Assembly (NCBI RefSeq): GCF_000411975.1
Contig: NZ_ASXG01000130.1
Span: 62,001 to 126,000, forward strand
DNA length: 64,000 bases
Direction: 5' to 3'
Source: Amycolatopsis orientalis DSM 43388
GTDB taxonomy: Bacteria; Actinomycetota; Actinomycetes; Mycobacteriales; Pseudonocardiaceae
Positions within the stretch are counted from its first letter, which is position 1, and the number at the start of each line of letters is the position of its first letter. Positions 17,319 through 25,665 of this stretch are shown one piece after another. The notes below the pieces were generated by a model that was not told the origin of the DNA, searched no databases, and saw only the letters and a list, made by a program, of their open reading frames with translations. A program made the translations under genes and the position numbers.

Positions 17319-18623
17319 ATGTGTTCCGCGTGCGGGGTGCCGACGCACCAACCCGAAGCCGAGGTTGCCGCGGCGGCCCCGCGCAAATTCGCGGCGCTCT
17401 ACAACAAGGATTGCCGTCCGTATCTGATCGGCACCGGCCTCGCGATGATGGCCGACAACATCGAGCACGTCATCACCTATTGGGTGCTGTGGGAGAAATT
17501 CCAGTCGCCCGCGCTGACCGGGTTCGAGGTGATCAGCCACTGGGTGCCGTTCCTGCTGTTCTCGGTGTACTTCGGGGGCTTGGCCGACCGGCACGACTGC
17601 CGCCGGATCATCCAGGCCGCACAGGCGCTGTTCATGGCGGTGTCCGCGGCGTGGGGCGTGCTGATCCTCACCGACACGCTCGAGGTGTGGAATGCCTGCG
17701 TACTGCTGATTTTGCACGGCTCCGCGGGCGCGATCTGGGGTCCGGGCGAGCAGCTGATGCTGCACGATTTCGTCGGCCCCGCCGAATTGCCCAGCGCGGT
17801 CCGGCTCAACGCCACCTTCCGCAGCCTCGGCATTCTCTTCGGCCCGGTCGTCGGTTCGGCGCTGCTGCTCGGACTCGGGCCGGTGGCGGGCATTTTCGTG
17901 AACGTCGCGTTCTACCTGCCGCTGACCGTGTTCCTGTTCCGCACCAAGTTCACCGGACACACCCGAGACGGCGGAATCATCCGCCGGCCGAGGGTCGGAC
18001 TGATGGATTCGGTGCGGGTCATGAAGGAAATCAGCGGGAACCCGACCATGGTCGGGATGATCATCCTCGCCGGGCTCGGCGCGTTCTTCGTCGGTGCCTC
18101 GATGCAGAGTTCGATGCCGATCTTCGCGCAGGACCTCGGCGCGGGCAGCGCCGGAACCGCGTACGGCGTGCTGCTGTTCGCCAACGGCGCGGGCGGCGTG
18201 ATCGGCGGGATCCTGCTGGAAGCGACCGGGAAGATCAAACCCAACGTGCCCGCCGCGGTGATCAGCACGGCGATCTACGGGATCTCCAGCCTGTTTTTCG
18301 CGATGACCGCCAGCTACCCGATCGCGGTGGCGTTGCTGGTGATCGGCGGCGTGGCCAACTTGGCGTCGATGTCCATCGGCCAGACCGTCGTGCAGTTGCT
18401 GGCGAAACCAGAGGAACGCGGGCGCGTGATCGGCGTGTACAGCGTGTCCGCCAACGGTCTTCGCGCAGGCAGCGGATTCACCGTGGGACTGCTCGGTTCC
18501 GCGGTCGGGGTGCACTGGTCGCTGGGCATCAGCGCGGCCGCGCTCACTGTCGGCACCGCGCTCGCCGGGTGGTATTCGCTGGGCAGCCGCCGGGCGCGGC
18601 AACTGCACCAGGTCACCGACTGA
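17319..18623 (+). CDS. MFS transporter
   Basis: A 434-residue 12-helix major facilitator. An unusual N terminus has CSACG, two nearby cysteines that could bind metal. The conserved loop 2-3 motif is seen as FGGLADRHDCRRIIQ, and helix-rich stretches include GMIILAGLGAFFVGASM and LLFANGAGGVIGGILL. It resembles the enterobactin-exporter-like/DHA3 group; the substrate is unknown, with drug or siderophore export plausible. The ATG at 17319 has AGGGGG ten bases upstream. It is divergent from the TetR regulator. Confidence 0.88.
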   Translation: MCSACGVPTHQPEAEVAAAAPRKFAALYNKDCRPYLIGTGLAMMADNIEHVITYWVLWEKFQSPALTGFEVISHWVPFLLFSVYFGGLADRHDCRRIIQAAQALFMAVSAAWGVLILTDTLEVWNACVLLILHGSAGAIWGPGEQLMLHDFVGPAELPSAVRLNATFRSLGILFGPVVGSALLLGLGPVAGIFVNVAFYLPLTVFLFRTKFTGHTRDGGIIRRPRVGLMDSVRVMKEISGNPTMVGMIILAGLGAFFVGASMQSSMPIFAQDLGAGSAGTAYGVLLFANGAGGVIGGILLEATGKIKPNVPAAVISTAIYGISSLFFAMTASYPIAVALLVIGGVANLASMSIGQTVVQLLAKPEERGRVIGVYSVSANGLRAGSGFTVGLLGSAVGVHWSLGISAAALTVGTALAGWYSLGSRRARQLHQVTD

Positions 18624-18941
18624 GCCGGGCCTGAATGCGGTCGACCTCGTCCGCGGCCATTCCGGCGCGGACGAGGTCGTCGCGGACGTCGAGCACCGCG
18701 GCCTGGTCCCCGATGTGTCCGATGGAGGTGGACACAGCTTCGGGCGGGGACTTCGAGGCGCCTGATTCCGACGGCACGGCTGCGCACGCGCCTGGGTCCA
18801 GCCCTCTTCGGTGCCGAAACGGAGACTGGCGGATCGGTAGAACTGGCCGGGTTCCGTGCTTCCGCCGGATCGGGTCGGCAGACCGCCGAGGTCTCTGGTG
18901 TTGAAAAAGCCGTCCCAAGCCACTGCCCGGTTCTCGCCCAT
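18613..18941 (-). pseudogene. Decayed tyrosine-protein phosphatase
   Basis: A remnant of an actinobacterial tyrosine/serine phosphatase. The N-terminal part is clear (WDGFFNTRDLGGLPTRSGG, GQFYRSASLRFGTEEGWTQA) from an ATG at 18941. The frame is then lost near 18790 and a C-terminal tail typical of these enzymes (RDDLVRAGMAADEVDRIQARL) appears in another frame, ending at 18613. The middle is missing, including the catalytic P-loop HCxxGKDRTG, so the product would be inactive. It overlaps the MFS stop by 11 bp. It looks like an internal deletion in a gene that was about 250 residues long. Confidence 0.75.
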
Positions 18942-19140
18942 CAGCTGATCCTGGCCCGGGCCACCCGCCTCCGGCAACCGGCTCGTCCAGGGCGCGAAAG
19001 GACCGTCGAACAGGCGATCGCCGGTTTTTGTCGGTGGTCGTCGTTACGCTCTCCCCATCTCGCAGCACCCATCACCGTCAGCGACAGGCTGCTCACCAGC
19101 GCGGATCACGCTGGACCGCAGCTTGCTCCACACCGTATAG
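18942..19140. other. Gene-free spacer before padR
   Basis: Together with the pseudogene this makes a 570-bp stretch with no intact gene. The minus-strand segment next to 18941 can be read as an extension of the phosphatase N terminus (FDGPFAPWTSRLPEAGGPG). Nothing else recognisable was found. Confidence 0.5.
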
Positions 19141-19166
19141 TCCACGTGGAATAACCCATGTGGGAT
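19141..19166. promoter_or_regulatory. Candidate PadR operator
   Basis: Two imperfect 12-mers, TCCACGTGGAAT and CCCATGTGGGAT, lie in tandem (19141-19152 and 19155-19166). Each is itself nearly palindromic and they sit 32 bp before the padR ATG at 19198. The layout fits autoregulation by PadR of the padR-efflux operon. Confidence 0.5.
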
Positions 19167-19197
19167 CACTCGATTGACGTTTCTGGAGGACACCGTC

Positions 19198-19806
19198 ATG
19201 GTCGCGGCCAAGCTCACGGCACTGGGCGTCGCCGTGCTCGAGCTGCTGCACGAGCGGCCGATGCACCCGTACGAAATGGCGCAGCTCATGCGGGAGCGGC
19301 ACGTCGAGACCCGCGTGAAGCTCAAGGCAGGGTCGCTCTATCACACGGTGGACCGGTTGCAGCGCAACGGTTTCATCGACGTGGTCGAAACCCAGCGGGA
19401 CGGCAGGCGGCCGGAGCGCACGGTGTATGCGATGACGGCCGCGGGCAAGGACGCCTTCCAGGAACGAGCCCGGCAAATGCTGGGCGACGTGGTGCCGGAC
19501 TACCGCGACGTGCTCAGCGGACTCGCCGTGATCGACGACCTCGGACGCGACGTGGCGATGCTCGAACTGGAGCACCGGCTCACCCGGCTGCGCGCGGCCG
19601 TGGCCTCCGACGAGGTGATCGTCGAACAGCTGGAATCCGACGGCACCCCCGAAATCTACTGGCTCGACTTCCGGTTCAGCGCGGCACAGCGGAAGTTCGA
19701 GCTCGCCTGGATCGAGCAGCTGTTCGCGGACCTCGACAGCGGCCGGATCCCTTTTCAGGACAAGAAACTCAAGCTCAAGGACAACGATGAACGCAAGACC
19801 GGTTAA
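19198..19806 (+). CDS. PadR-family transcriptional regulator
   Basis: A 202-residue regulator. The winged helix reads LGVAVLELLHERPMHPYEMA, followed by KLKAGSLYHTVDRLQRNGFI and a beta-wing with RRPERTVYAMT, as in PadR proteins. The C-terminal half is a PadR/Vir-type helical dimer domain. The ATG at 19198 has TGGAGG nine bases upstream; an earlier ATG at 19174 lacks one. Its 3' end overlaps the start of the efflux gene by 20 bp, so the two form an operon in which PadR likely senses an efflux substrate. Confidence 0.88.
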   Translation: MVAAKLTALGVAVLELLHERPMHPYEMAQLMRERHVETRVKLKAGSLYHTVDRLQRNGFIDVVETQRDGRRPERTVYAMTAAGKDAFQERARQMLGDVVPDYRDVLSGLAVIDDLGRDVAMLELEHRLTRLRAAVASDEVIVEQLESDGTPEIYWLDFRFSAAQRKFELAWIEQLFADLDSGRIPFQDKKLKLKDNDERKTG

Positions 19807-21406
19807 CCCGTGGGCCGCGCTCAGCGCGCTCTGTATCGGGTTTTTCATGATCCTGCTGGACACCACGATCGTGTCGATCGCAGTGCCCGCCATGCTGCAG
19901 CACCTCGGCGCCGGGCTGAACTCGGTGGTGTGGGTGATCAGCGTCTACCTGCTCACCTACGCCGTGCCGATGCTGTTCACCAGCCGCCTCGGCGACCGCT
20001 TCGGCCCGAAACGCGTGTTCGTCGCCGGGCTCGTGGTGTTCACCGCGTCGTCGCTGTGGTGCGGCCTGTCCGGCAACGTCGAGATGCTGATCGCCGCCCG
20101 TGCCGTGCAGGGCCTCGGTGCCGCGCTGATGACGCCGCAGACGCTGGCGTTCATCACCCACCTGTTCCCGCCCGCGAAACGCGGCCCCGCGATGGGCGCG
20201 TGGGGCGGTGTGGCCGGGCTGGCCACCATCACCGGCCCGTTGCTGGGCGGCGTGCTGGTGCAGCACCTCGGCTGGGAGTGGATCTTCTATGTGAACGTGC
20301 CGATCGGCGTCGTCGCCATCGCACTGACGTTGTGGCTGGTGCCGGACTGGCAGCCGAAACACTCGCATTCGTTCGACCTGCTCGGCATTCTGCTGTCCGC
20401 CGCCGGACTGTTCTGCGTGGTGTTCGGCGTCCAAAATGGACAGCAGTACGACTGGGGCACGGTGTTCGGCGGCATCACGGTGTTCGAAATCATCGGGGCC
20501 GGCGTGGTGCTGCTGATCGGTTTCGTGCTGTGGCAGCACTACAACCGCCGGGAACCGCTGGTCCCGCTGGCGGTATTCGTGAACCGAAACTTCTCCGCCG
20601 GCACGCTCACCGCGACGACGGTCGGCTTCACCATGACCGGCATGTTCCTGCCGCTGATCATCTACATCCAGACGGTACTCGGCCTCTCCCCCACCATGGC
20701 CGGTCTGCTCACCGCCCCGATGTCGCTGCTCTCCGGGGTGATCGCGCCGTTCGTCGGCCGGGCCTCGGACAAAATCAACGGCAAATACCTGGTAATGGGC
20801 GGCCTGGCCCTGCTGGCCGCGGGCGTCGGCATCATCGCGCTGCAAGCCCGGCCGGACACGAGCCCGTGGGCGCTGATCCCGGCCCTGCTGGTGTGCGGGC
20901 TGGGAGTCGGGTGCATCTTCTCGCCGATGAGCAACCTGACGATGGCGTCGGTCGAGCCGCGGCTCACCGGTACCGCGTCGGGCATTTTCAACACCGCCCG
21001 CCAGGTAGGCGGCGTCCTGGGCAGCGCGGCGATCGGTGTGCTGCTGCAGGCGAGGATCAGCGCGTCGATCGCGAGCGAAGCCACCACCGCGGCCGCGCGA
21101 CTGCCGGAGCAGTACCGCGCGCCGTTCACCGAAGGAATCGGCCACGCCGCCGCGTCCACCGGCGAATTCGGCTCCTCCGGCGGCCCAGCCCCGATGCCGG
21201 GCCTCCCAGCGAACCTCGCCGAGCAAGCGGGCCGCCTCGCCAGCGAGGTAGTCCACAATGGACTCACCGACGCCGCCCGCGCGACGCTGATCCTGCCGAT
21301 CGCGGTGCTGATCCTGGGAATCCTGTCCGCAGCAGTGCTGCGCCGAGTGTCGCCGAGGCCGCACACACCAGCGCCGACCACCCCGACTCCGGAACCCGCA
21401 CACTGA
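19787..21406 (+). CDS. DHA2-family (EmrB/QacA) MFS drug-efflux transporter
   Basis: A 539-residue transporter with about 14 predicted helices. Signatures include LDTTIVSIAVPAM (DHA2 motif in helix 1), RLGDRFGPKRVF (motif A), and ARAVQGLGAALMTPQTLAFI with GPLLGGVLVQHLGWEWIFYV (motif C region). It likely exports hydrophobic or cationic drugs using proton motive force. It starts inside the 3' end of padR. A Pro/Thr-rich tail ends the protein and an 11-bp hairpin follows at 21414-21438. Confidence 0.9.
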   Translation: MNARPVNPWAALSALCIGFFMILLDTTIVSIAVPAMLQHLGAGLNSVVWVISVYLLTYAVPMLFTSRLGDRFGPKRVFVAGLVVFTASSLWCGLSGNVEMLIAARAVQGLGAALMTPQTLAFITHLFPPAKRGPAMGAWGGVAGLATITGPLLGGVLVQHLGWEWIFYVNVPIGVVAIALTLWLVPDWQPKHSHSFDLLGILLSAAGLFCVVFGVQNGQQYDWGTVFGGITVFEIIGAGVVLLIGFVLWQHYNRREPLVPLAVFVNRNFSAGTLTATTVGFTMTGMFLPLIIYIQTVLGLSPTMAGLLTAPMSLLSGVIAPFVGRASDKINGKYLVMGGLALLAAGVGIIALQARPDTSPWALIPALLVCGLGVGCIFSPMSNLTMASVEPRLTGTASGIFNTARQVGGVLGSAAIGVLLQARISASIASEATTAAARLPEQYRAPFTEGIGHAAASTGEFGSSGGPAPMPGLPANLAEQAGRLASEVVHNGLTDAARATLILPIAVLILGILSAAVLRRVSPRPHTPAPTTPTPEPAH

Positions 21407-21413
21407 CCGTGGG

Positions 21414-21438
21414 CCCCGGCTGGGCAACCCAGCCGGGG
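21414..21438 (+). terminator. Terminator after the padR-efflux operon
   Basis: A perfect 11-bp stem (CCCCGGCTGGG and complement) with a CAA loop begins 8 bp after the efflux stop codon. Confidence 0.7.
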
Positions 21439-21489
21439 CAGGGCGGGCGCGGAGCGAAGCGGCGCGGGAGGAAGCCGCGGAGGCAGCGA

Positions 21490-22400
21490 GTGAAGTCGCG
21501 GTGCACCGCAAATCCGCGCTCTCCACAGCCGCAGCTGCGCGATACCGATGTCCAGAGGCAGCTGCACGCGCGCACCTACGACCTAGGCATCGTCCAGACC
21601 GCTCGTCCCGCACACCGCTCAGCCCCGCAAACACTCACGCCCCCGCCCGAACCGACCGTGCCCAGGGACGGCCCACGCCGCAGAGAACCCACGCACCCGC
21701 GAAGCCCGCCAATCGCGACCACCACCTAGGCGCGGCCCAGCGCGCCCACCGCGCACGTCGCGTGGTTGCCGTCCGGGCCGCTCACCTCCGCCACCGGTGC
21801 GCTCCGAGCGCCGCAACTCGACCACACCACACGCTGTGAAGTCGCGATGCACCGCCAAATCCGCACGACGCTCTCCACATCAACAGCCGCGCGATCTACT
21901 GACGCCCAGAGACAGGCCGCACCGCCCACAGCGCTCGCGCCCGCCCGCAATCCGCCCATGCCGCACATCCAGCCACGTCGGCCACCGGCGCGCCCCGAGC
22001 GCCGCACCACGGTTGCGCCCGACGCCACATGACGTGAAGTCGCGGTGCACCACCGAATCCGCTCTCCACATCCACAGCCGCGCGGTCAACCGACGCCGAC
22101 AGACAGGCCGCACAGCCCACGCCGCTCACCCCGCACCTGCCCAGGAAGCCGTCCGGGCCGCTCGGCTAGCCACCGGCGCGCCCGGCCGCGACGCCCCACA
22201 GCGCCGCGGCCCTAGCCGCTCACCCAGACACCCCGGCCACCGACGCACCCCCGAGCGCCGCACCACAGTCGCGCCCCACACCACACGGCAATCAAGCGTG
22301 GGCTCGCCGGTACACCACAACGCCGCCCAGCACCGCCGCTCAAGCCGCTCACCCCGCCACCTCGGCCAGGTGCACAACCTCCACCCCACCACCCACCCCC
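21490..22400. repeat. Gene-free region of degenerate long repeats
   Basis: About 1 kb between the efflux operon and maf holds no credible gene. The phrase GTGAAGTCGCGGTGCACC recurs at 21490, 21836 (one mismatch) and 22034, each time followed by an AATCCGC and CTCTCCACA stretch. A second phrase, GAGCGCCGCA preceded by CCACCG, recurs about 40-50 bp before the repeat starts and again near 22255. Units are about 200-350 bp and diverged. Short open frames on both strands here are low-complexity Arg/Pro/Ala products of the repeat. Confidence 0.65.
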
Positions 22401-22419
22401 TCCGAGGTAGCGTTCGACC

Positions 22420-23031
22420 GTGCGTCTAGTCCTCGCCTCCCAGTCCCCCGCCCGTCTCGCTGTGTTGCGCAGTGCTGGTCTCGATCCGGCCGTTGTCGTG
22501 TCCGGTGTCGACGAGGACGCCGTCGCGGCCGCGCTCACTGATCCGGAACCTGCCGAACTCGTCTTGGCTCTCGCGAAAGCCAAGGCCAACGCCGTTGTCG
22601 AGATGGTTTCCGAATCCGATGCCGTGATCGTCGCCTGCGATTCGATGCTTTCCATCGGTGGCGAGATGGTCGGCAAGCCCGCCACCGCCGAAATCGCGAA
22701 GGAGCGCTGGGCGCGGATGGCCGGCGGCTCCGGCGTCCTGCTCACCGGGCACGCCGTGGTCCGGCTCGACGGCGGGCAGCGCACCAAGGAAGCCTCCGGC
22801 ACCCGGTCCACCACCGTGCACTTCGCCAACCCCAGCCAGGCCGAGATCGACGCCTACGTCGCCACCGGCGAACCGCTGCACGTCGCGGGCGCGTTCACGC
22901 TCGACGCGCTCGGCGGGTGGTTCGTCGAGGGCGTCGAGGGGGACCCGTCCAGTGTGATCGGGATCAGCCTTCCGCTGCTGCGGCAGCTCCTCGGCGAGGT
23001 GGGCGTCAGCGTCACCGAAATGTGGAACTAG
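22420..23031 (+). CDS. Maf-like nucleoside triphosphate pyrophosphatase
   Basis: A 203-residue house-cleaning enzyme that hydrolyses non-canonical or methylated NTPs, historically linked to septum inhibition. The N-terminal motif LVLASQSPARLAVLRSAGL is diagnostic, ACDSMLSIGGEMVGKP is the active-site region, and the C-terminal part reads AGAFTLDALGGWFVEGVEGD. The GTG at 22420 has TAGCGT six bases upstream (22408-22413), leaderless-type. Its position between accE and accA matches the gene order of other actinobacteria. Confidence 0.92.
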   Translation: MRLVLASQSPARLAVLRSAGLDPAVVVSGVDEDAVAAALTDPEPAELVLALAKAKANAVVEMVSESDAVIVACDSMLSIGGEMVGKPATAEIAKERWARMAGGSGVLLTGHAVVRLDGGQRTKEASGTRSTTVHFANPSQAEIDAYVATGEPLHVAGAFTLDALGGWFVEGVEGDPSSVIGISLPLLRQLLGEVGVSVTEMWN

Positions 23032-23134
23032 TTCACATATTGGGACGATGTGTCACTCGGACGAGTGATCAGGGAAAGTCGACTCCGGCCCGCACCCGGG
23101 CCAGCGGAAACTCTCGACCTCTCTGGGGTGGCAC

Positions 23135-24481
23135 ATGTCCTTCGTCAGGACGTACACCAAGCCGCGCGTGTTCGCCGCGGCCGTTCTCGGCTCGCTCGTC
23201 GTGGGCGCCGGCCTCGGCGTGCTCGCGCGGACCACGGAAGCCGGCTGGCTGACCGACACCCTCGACCGCATCGGCACGATCTTCACGACCCTGCTGCAGA
23301 TCGCGGTGATCCCGCTGGTCTTCACCGCGATCGTGGTCGGCATCAACAGCCTCCGCGGCCTCGGCGGCGGCCGTGCCGCCGCGCGGCTCGGCGGCAAGAC
23401 CGTGCTGTGGTTCGCGATCACGTCGTTCATCGCCTCGCTGATCGGGATCGCGATCGGCAAGCTGTTCAACCCCGGCTCCGGCGGGCTTGGCGCGGGCGTC
23501 GCGGCCACCGCGAAGAACGCCGACAAGGCCGCCAAGAGCATGAGCCACTGGGGTTCCTGGGACGCCTTCATCAAGGGCCTGCTGCCGGAGAACTTCTTCT
23601 CCGCCTTCGCCGAGGGCAGCACGCTCCAGGTGCTCTTCCTCGCAGTCGTGATCGGCGCCGCCGCCTACAGCCTCGGCGACAAGGCGAAACCGTTCGTCGA
23701 ATTCACCACGAGCGTCTTCGAAATCGTCCAGCGCTACCTCGGCTGGATCGTGCGCCTCGCGCCCATCGGCATCATCGGCCTGATCGGGGCCGCCGTCTCC
23801 AACTACGGCGACGCGCTGTTCCGTCCGCTGCTCTCGACCACGCTCGCGGTGTACGTCGGCTGCTTGCTGGTGCTGTTCGTGGTCTACCCGATCCTGCTGC
23901 AGTTCGTCGCGAAGGTGAGCCCGCTGACGTTCTTCGCCAAGGCGGGAACCGCGATCCAGTTCGCGTTCGCGTCGCAGTCGAGTTCCGCGACGCTGCCGCT
24001 GACCCGACAGTCCGCGGTCAACCTCGGCGTTGCTCCTGGATACGCCGCCTTCGCCACCCCGCTCGCCAGTGCGACCAAAATGGACGGTTGCGCCGCGGTG
24101 TTCCCGGCGATCGGCGCGATCTTCATCGCCAATCTCGCCGGGGTGCCGCTGAGCTTCGGGCAGTACGTCGGCATCGTGGTCGTCGCCGTGGTCGGCGCGC
24201 TGGCCACCGCGGGCACCACCGGCTGGCTGACCGCGCTCACCCTGACCACCGCGTTCATCGGTCTCGACGCGAAGCAGGTCGCGCTCGGCATCGCGCTGAT
24301 CTATTCGGTCAACCCGATCATGGACATGATGCGCACGGCCACGAATGTCGCCGGCCAGATCGTGGTCCCGACGATCGTCGCGCGCAGCGAGGGCCTGCTC
24401 GACGACGAAATTCTCGGCACGCAGACCGCTCGCCCGAACCACGCCGACGAGGGCAGCGCCGCCCGGCCCGCGACCGTCTGA
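23135..24481 (+). CDS. Dicarboxylate/amino acid:cation symporter (DAACS family)
   Basis: A 448-residue transporter of the GltP/DctA type, importing acidic amino acids or C4-dicarboxylates with H+ or Na+. It shows the serine-rich re-entrant loop FASQSSSATLPLTRQSA, the cation/substrate motif LASATKMDGCA, and YSVNPIMDMMRTATNVAGQ near the C terminus. These are the family positions for NMDGT-like and DxxRT motifs; here the usual NMDGT reads KMDGC, which may alter cation coupling. The ATG at 23135 follows TGGGGTGGCAC with a weak Shine-Dalgarno. The gene stands alone between maf and a convergent gene. Confidence 0.88.
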   Translation: MSFVRTYTKPRVFAAAVLGSLVVGAGLGVLARTTEAGWLTDTLDRIGTIFTTLLQIAVIPLVFTAIVVGINSLRGLGGGRAAARLGGKTVLWFAITSFIASLIGIAIGKLFNPGSGGLGAGVAATAKNADKAAKSMSHWGSWDAFIKGLLPENFFSAFAEGSTLQVLFLAVVIGAAAYSLGDKAKPFVEFTTSVFEIVQRYLGWIVRLAPIGIIGLIGAAVSNYGDALFRPLLSTTLAVYVGCLLVLFVVYPILLQFVAKVSPLTFFAKAGTAIQFAFASQSSSATLPLTRQSAVNLGVAPGYAAFATPLASATKMDGCAAVFPAIGAIFIANLAGVPLSFGQYVGIVVVAVVGALATAGTTGWLTALTLTTAFIGLDAKQVALGIALIYSVNPIMDMMRTATNVAGQIVVPTIVARSEGLLDDEILGTQTARPNHADEGSAARPATV

Positions 24482-24485
24482 GCGA

Positions 24486-25214
24486 TCAGGAACTGCCGGA
24501 ACAACGCCGCAGCTGGGACTTCTTCAGCTCGACGTCCGGCCAGCCCCGGAAATTCGACGGCGCGGTGACGGTGCTCGTGCAGCCCATCACCGCGCCGTCG
24601 AGTTCGTAGACCTCCGCCACCACCGGCGCCGCCTGGCAACGCGGCGAGCCGGAGACCGCCTGCGGGCATTCGTGCCGGACGACGATCACGTCCGGACGGC
24701 CGTCCTGGCTCACGTCATAGAGAGACAGCGAACCCGCGTCAGAGAAATACGGTTTGCCGTAGTCGCGCCACACACCGCCGGATTCGGTGAGCAGTTCCCC
24801 GTACGAGCCGCCCGTCGCGTCGCCGCGGATCAGGCACGCGGCGGTCGACCCGTCGATGCAGCGCAACGAAGTCGCGGACAGCTTCGCGCCCAGGTTCGTG
24901 ATCGCCAGTTCGAACTCGGTGCCCGGCTGCTGCCCGACCTGGACCCGGCCCCATCCGCCCGCGGCGTCCGCCAGCAACACCACCGGAGTCCCGCCGACGC
25001 TCACCGCGGCCAGTTGCCGGCACGGGCCGTTTCCGCAGGTCGAGGACGATCCCTCGACCGGAGCGGCGGCGGGCTCGCGCGGGGCCATGGTCACCGCGCC
25101 GTCCGGCTTCGGCCGCAGCACGACGACCACGACGAGCGCCGCCGCCGTGACCACCGCCGCCAGAACGGCGGTGAGCAGCGCGGATCGCGGGACGCGCTTC
25201 GGCCTAGTCCGCAT
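24486..25214 (-). CDS. Single-pass membrane protein with external domain, unknown function
   Basis: A 242-residue protein. A basic N terminus (RTRPKRVPR) and one membrane segment (about 12-33) are followed by an external domain with several cysteines ([43 protein letters not shown]). It includes a calcium-loop-like [13 protein letters not shown], reminiscent of FG-GAP/VCBS repeats. The family is not recognised. The ATG at 25214 has TACAGT seven bases upstream on the minus strand, leaderless-type. It is convergent with the symporter (4-bp gap) and divergent from the SAV_915-like gene. Confidence 0.7.
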   Translation of the reverse strand: MRTRPKRVPRSALLTAVLAAVVTAAALVVVVVLRPKPDGAVTMAPREPAAAPVEGSSSTCGNGPCRQLAAVSVGGTPVVLLADAAGGWGRVQVGQQPGTEFELAITNLGAKLSATSLRCIDGSTAACLIRGDATGGSYGELLTESGGVWRDYGKPYFSDAGSLSLYDVSQDGRPDVIVVRHECPQAVSGSPRCQAAPVVAEVYELDGAVMGCTSTVTAPSNFRGWPDVELKKSQLRRCSGSS

Positions 25215-25264
25215 ATCCGAGACTGTAAGCGACCTTGCACACCGTGGCCGTCTATGTTGTCCGA

Positions 25265-25564
25265 GTGACGAACCCCAATCTGCCCCCGGCCCTCTACCTG
25301 CCGACCGGACCCGCCGGACCGACCACCGACGGCCAGACCGGAGCCAACGTCGAACTGCGCCGCACCCCGGACGGCCGCACCGCGCTGGTCGCGTTCACCG
25401 CGCTCGACCGGCTCGTCGACTGCTGCGGCGAACACCAGCCGTGGATCCTGGTCAACACCGAGAACCTGGCTCTGGTGCACCAGGTCAACCCCTACGACGT
25501 GATCGTGCTGGACTCCGAACTACCGGCCGAACTGCGGCATCAGGCCCCCACCGGACGGGTATAA
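25265..25564 (+). CDS. Small SseB/SAV_915-like protein
   Basis: A 99-residue soluble protein ([20 protein letters not shown], then [20 protein letters not shown] and [20 protein letters not shown]). The pattern of a value-like segment, a TALDRL helix and a C-terminal strand resembles the SAV_915/SseB-like family of unknown role. The GTG at 25265 has TATGTT six bases upstream (25253-25258), which favours it over an ATG-less extension. It ends 100 bp before accA. Confidence 0.65.
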   Translation: MTNPNLPPALYLPTGPAGPTTDGQTGANVELRRTPDGRTALVAFTALDRLVDCCGEHQPWILVNTENLALVHQVNPYDVIVLDSELPAELRHQAPTGRV

Positions 25565-25665
25565 ACAGGACCGAACTGGGTGGTCCACCTCTCAATCCTG
25601 GCCCCGCCGGGGTCCGTAGACTCCCGGTTGACCAGCAGCGCGGCGACGGGCACGGGAGGTATGTG

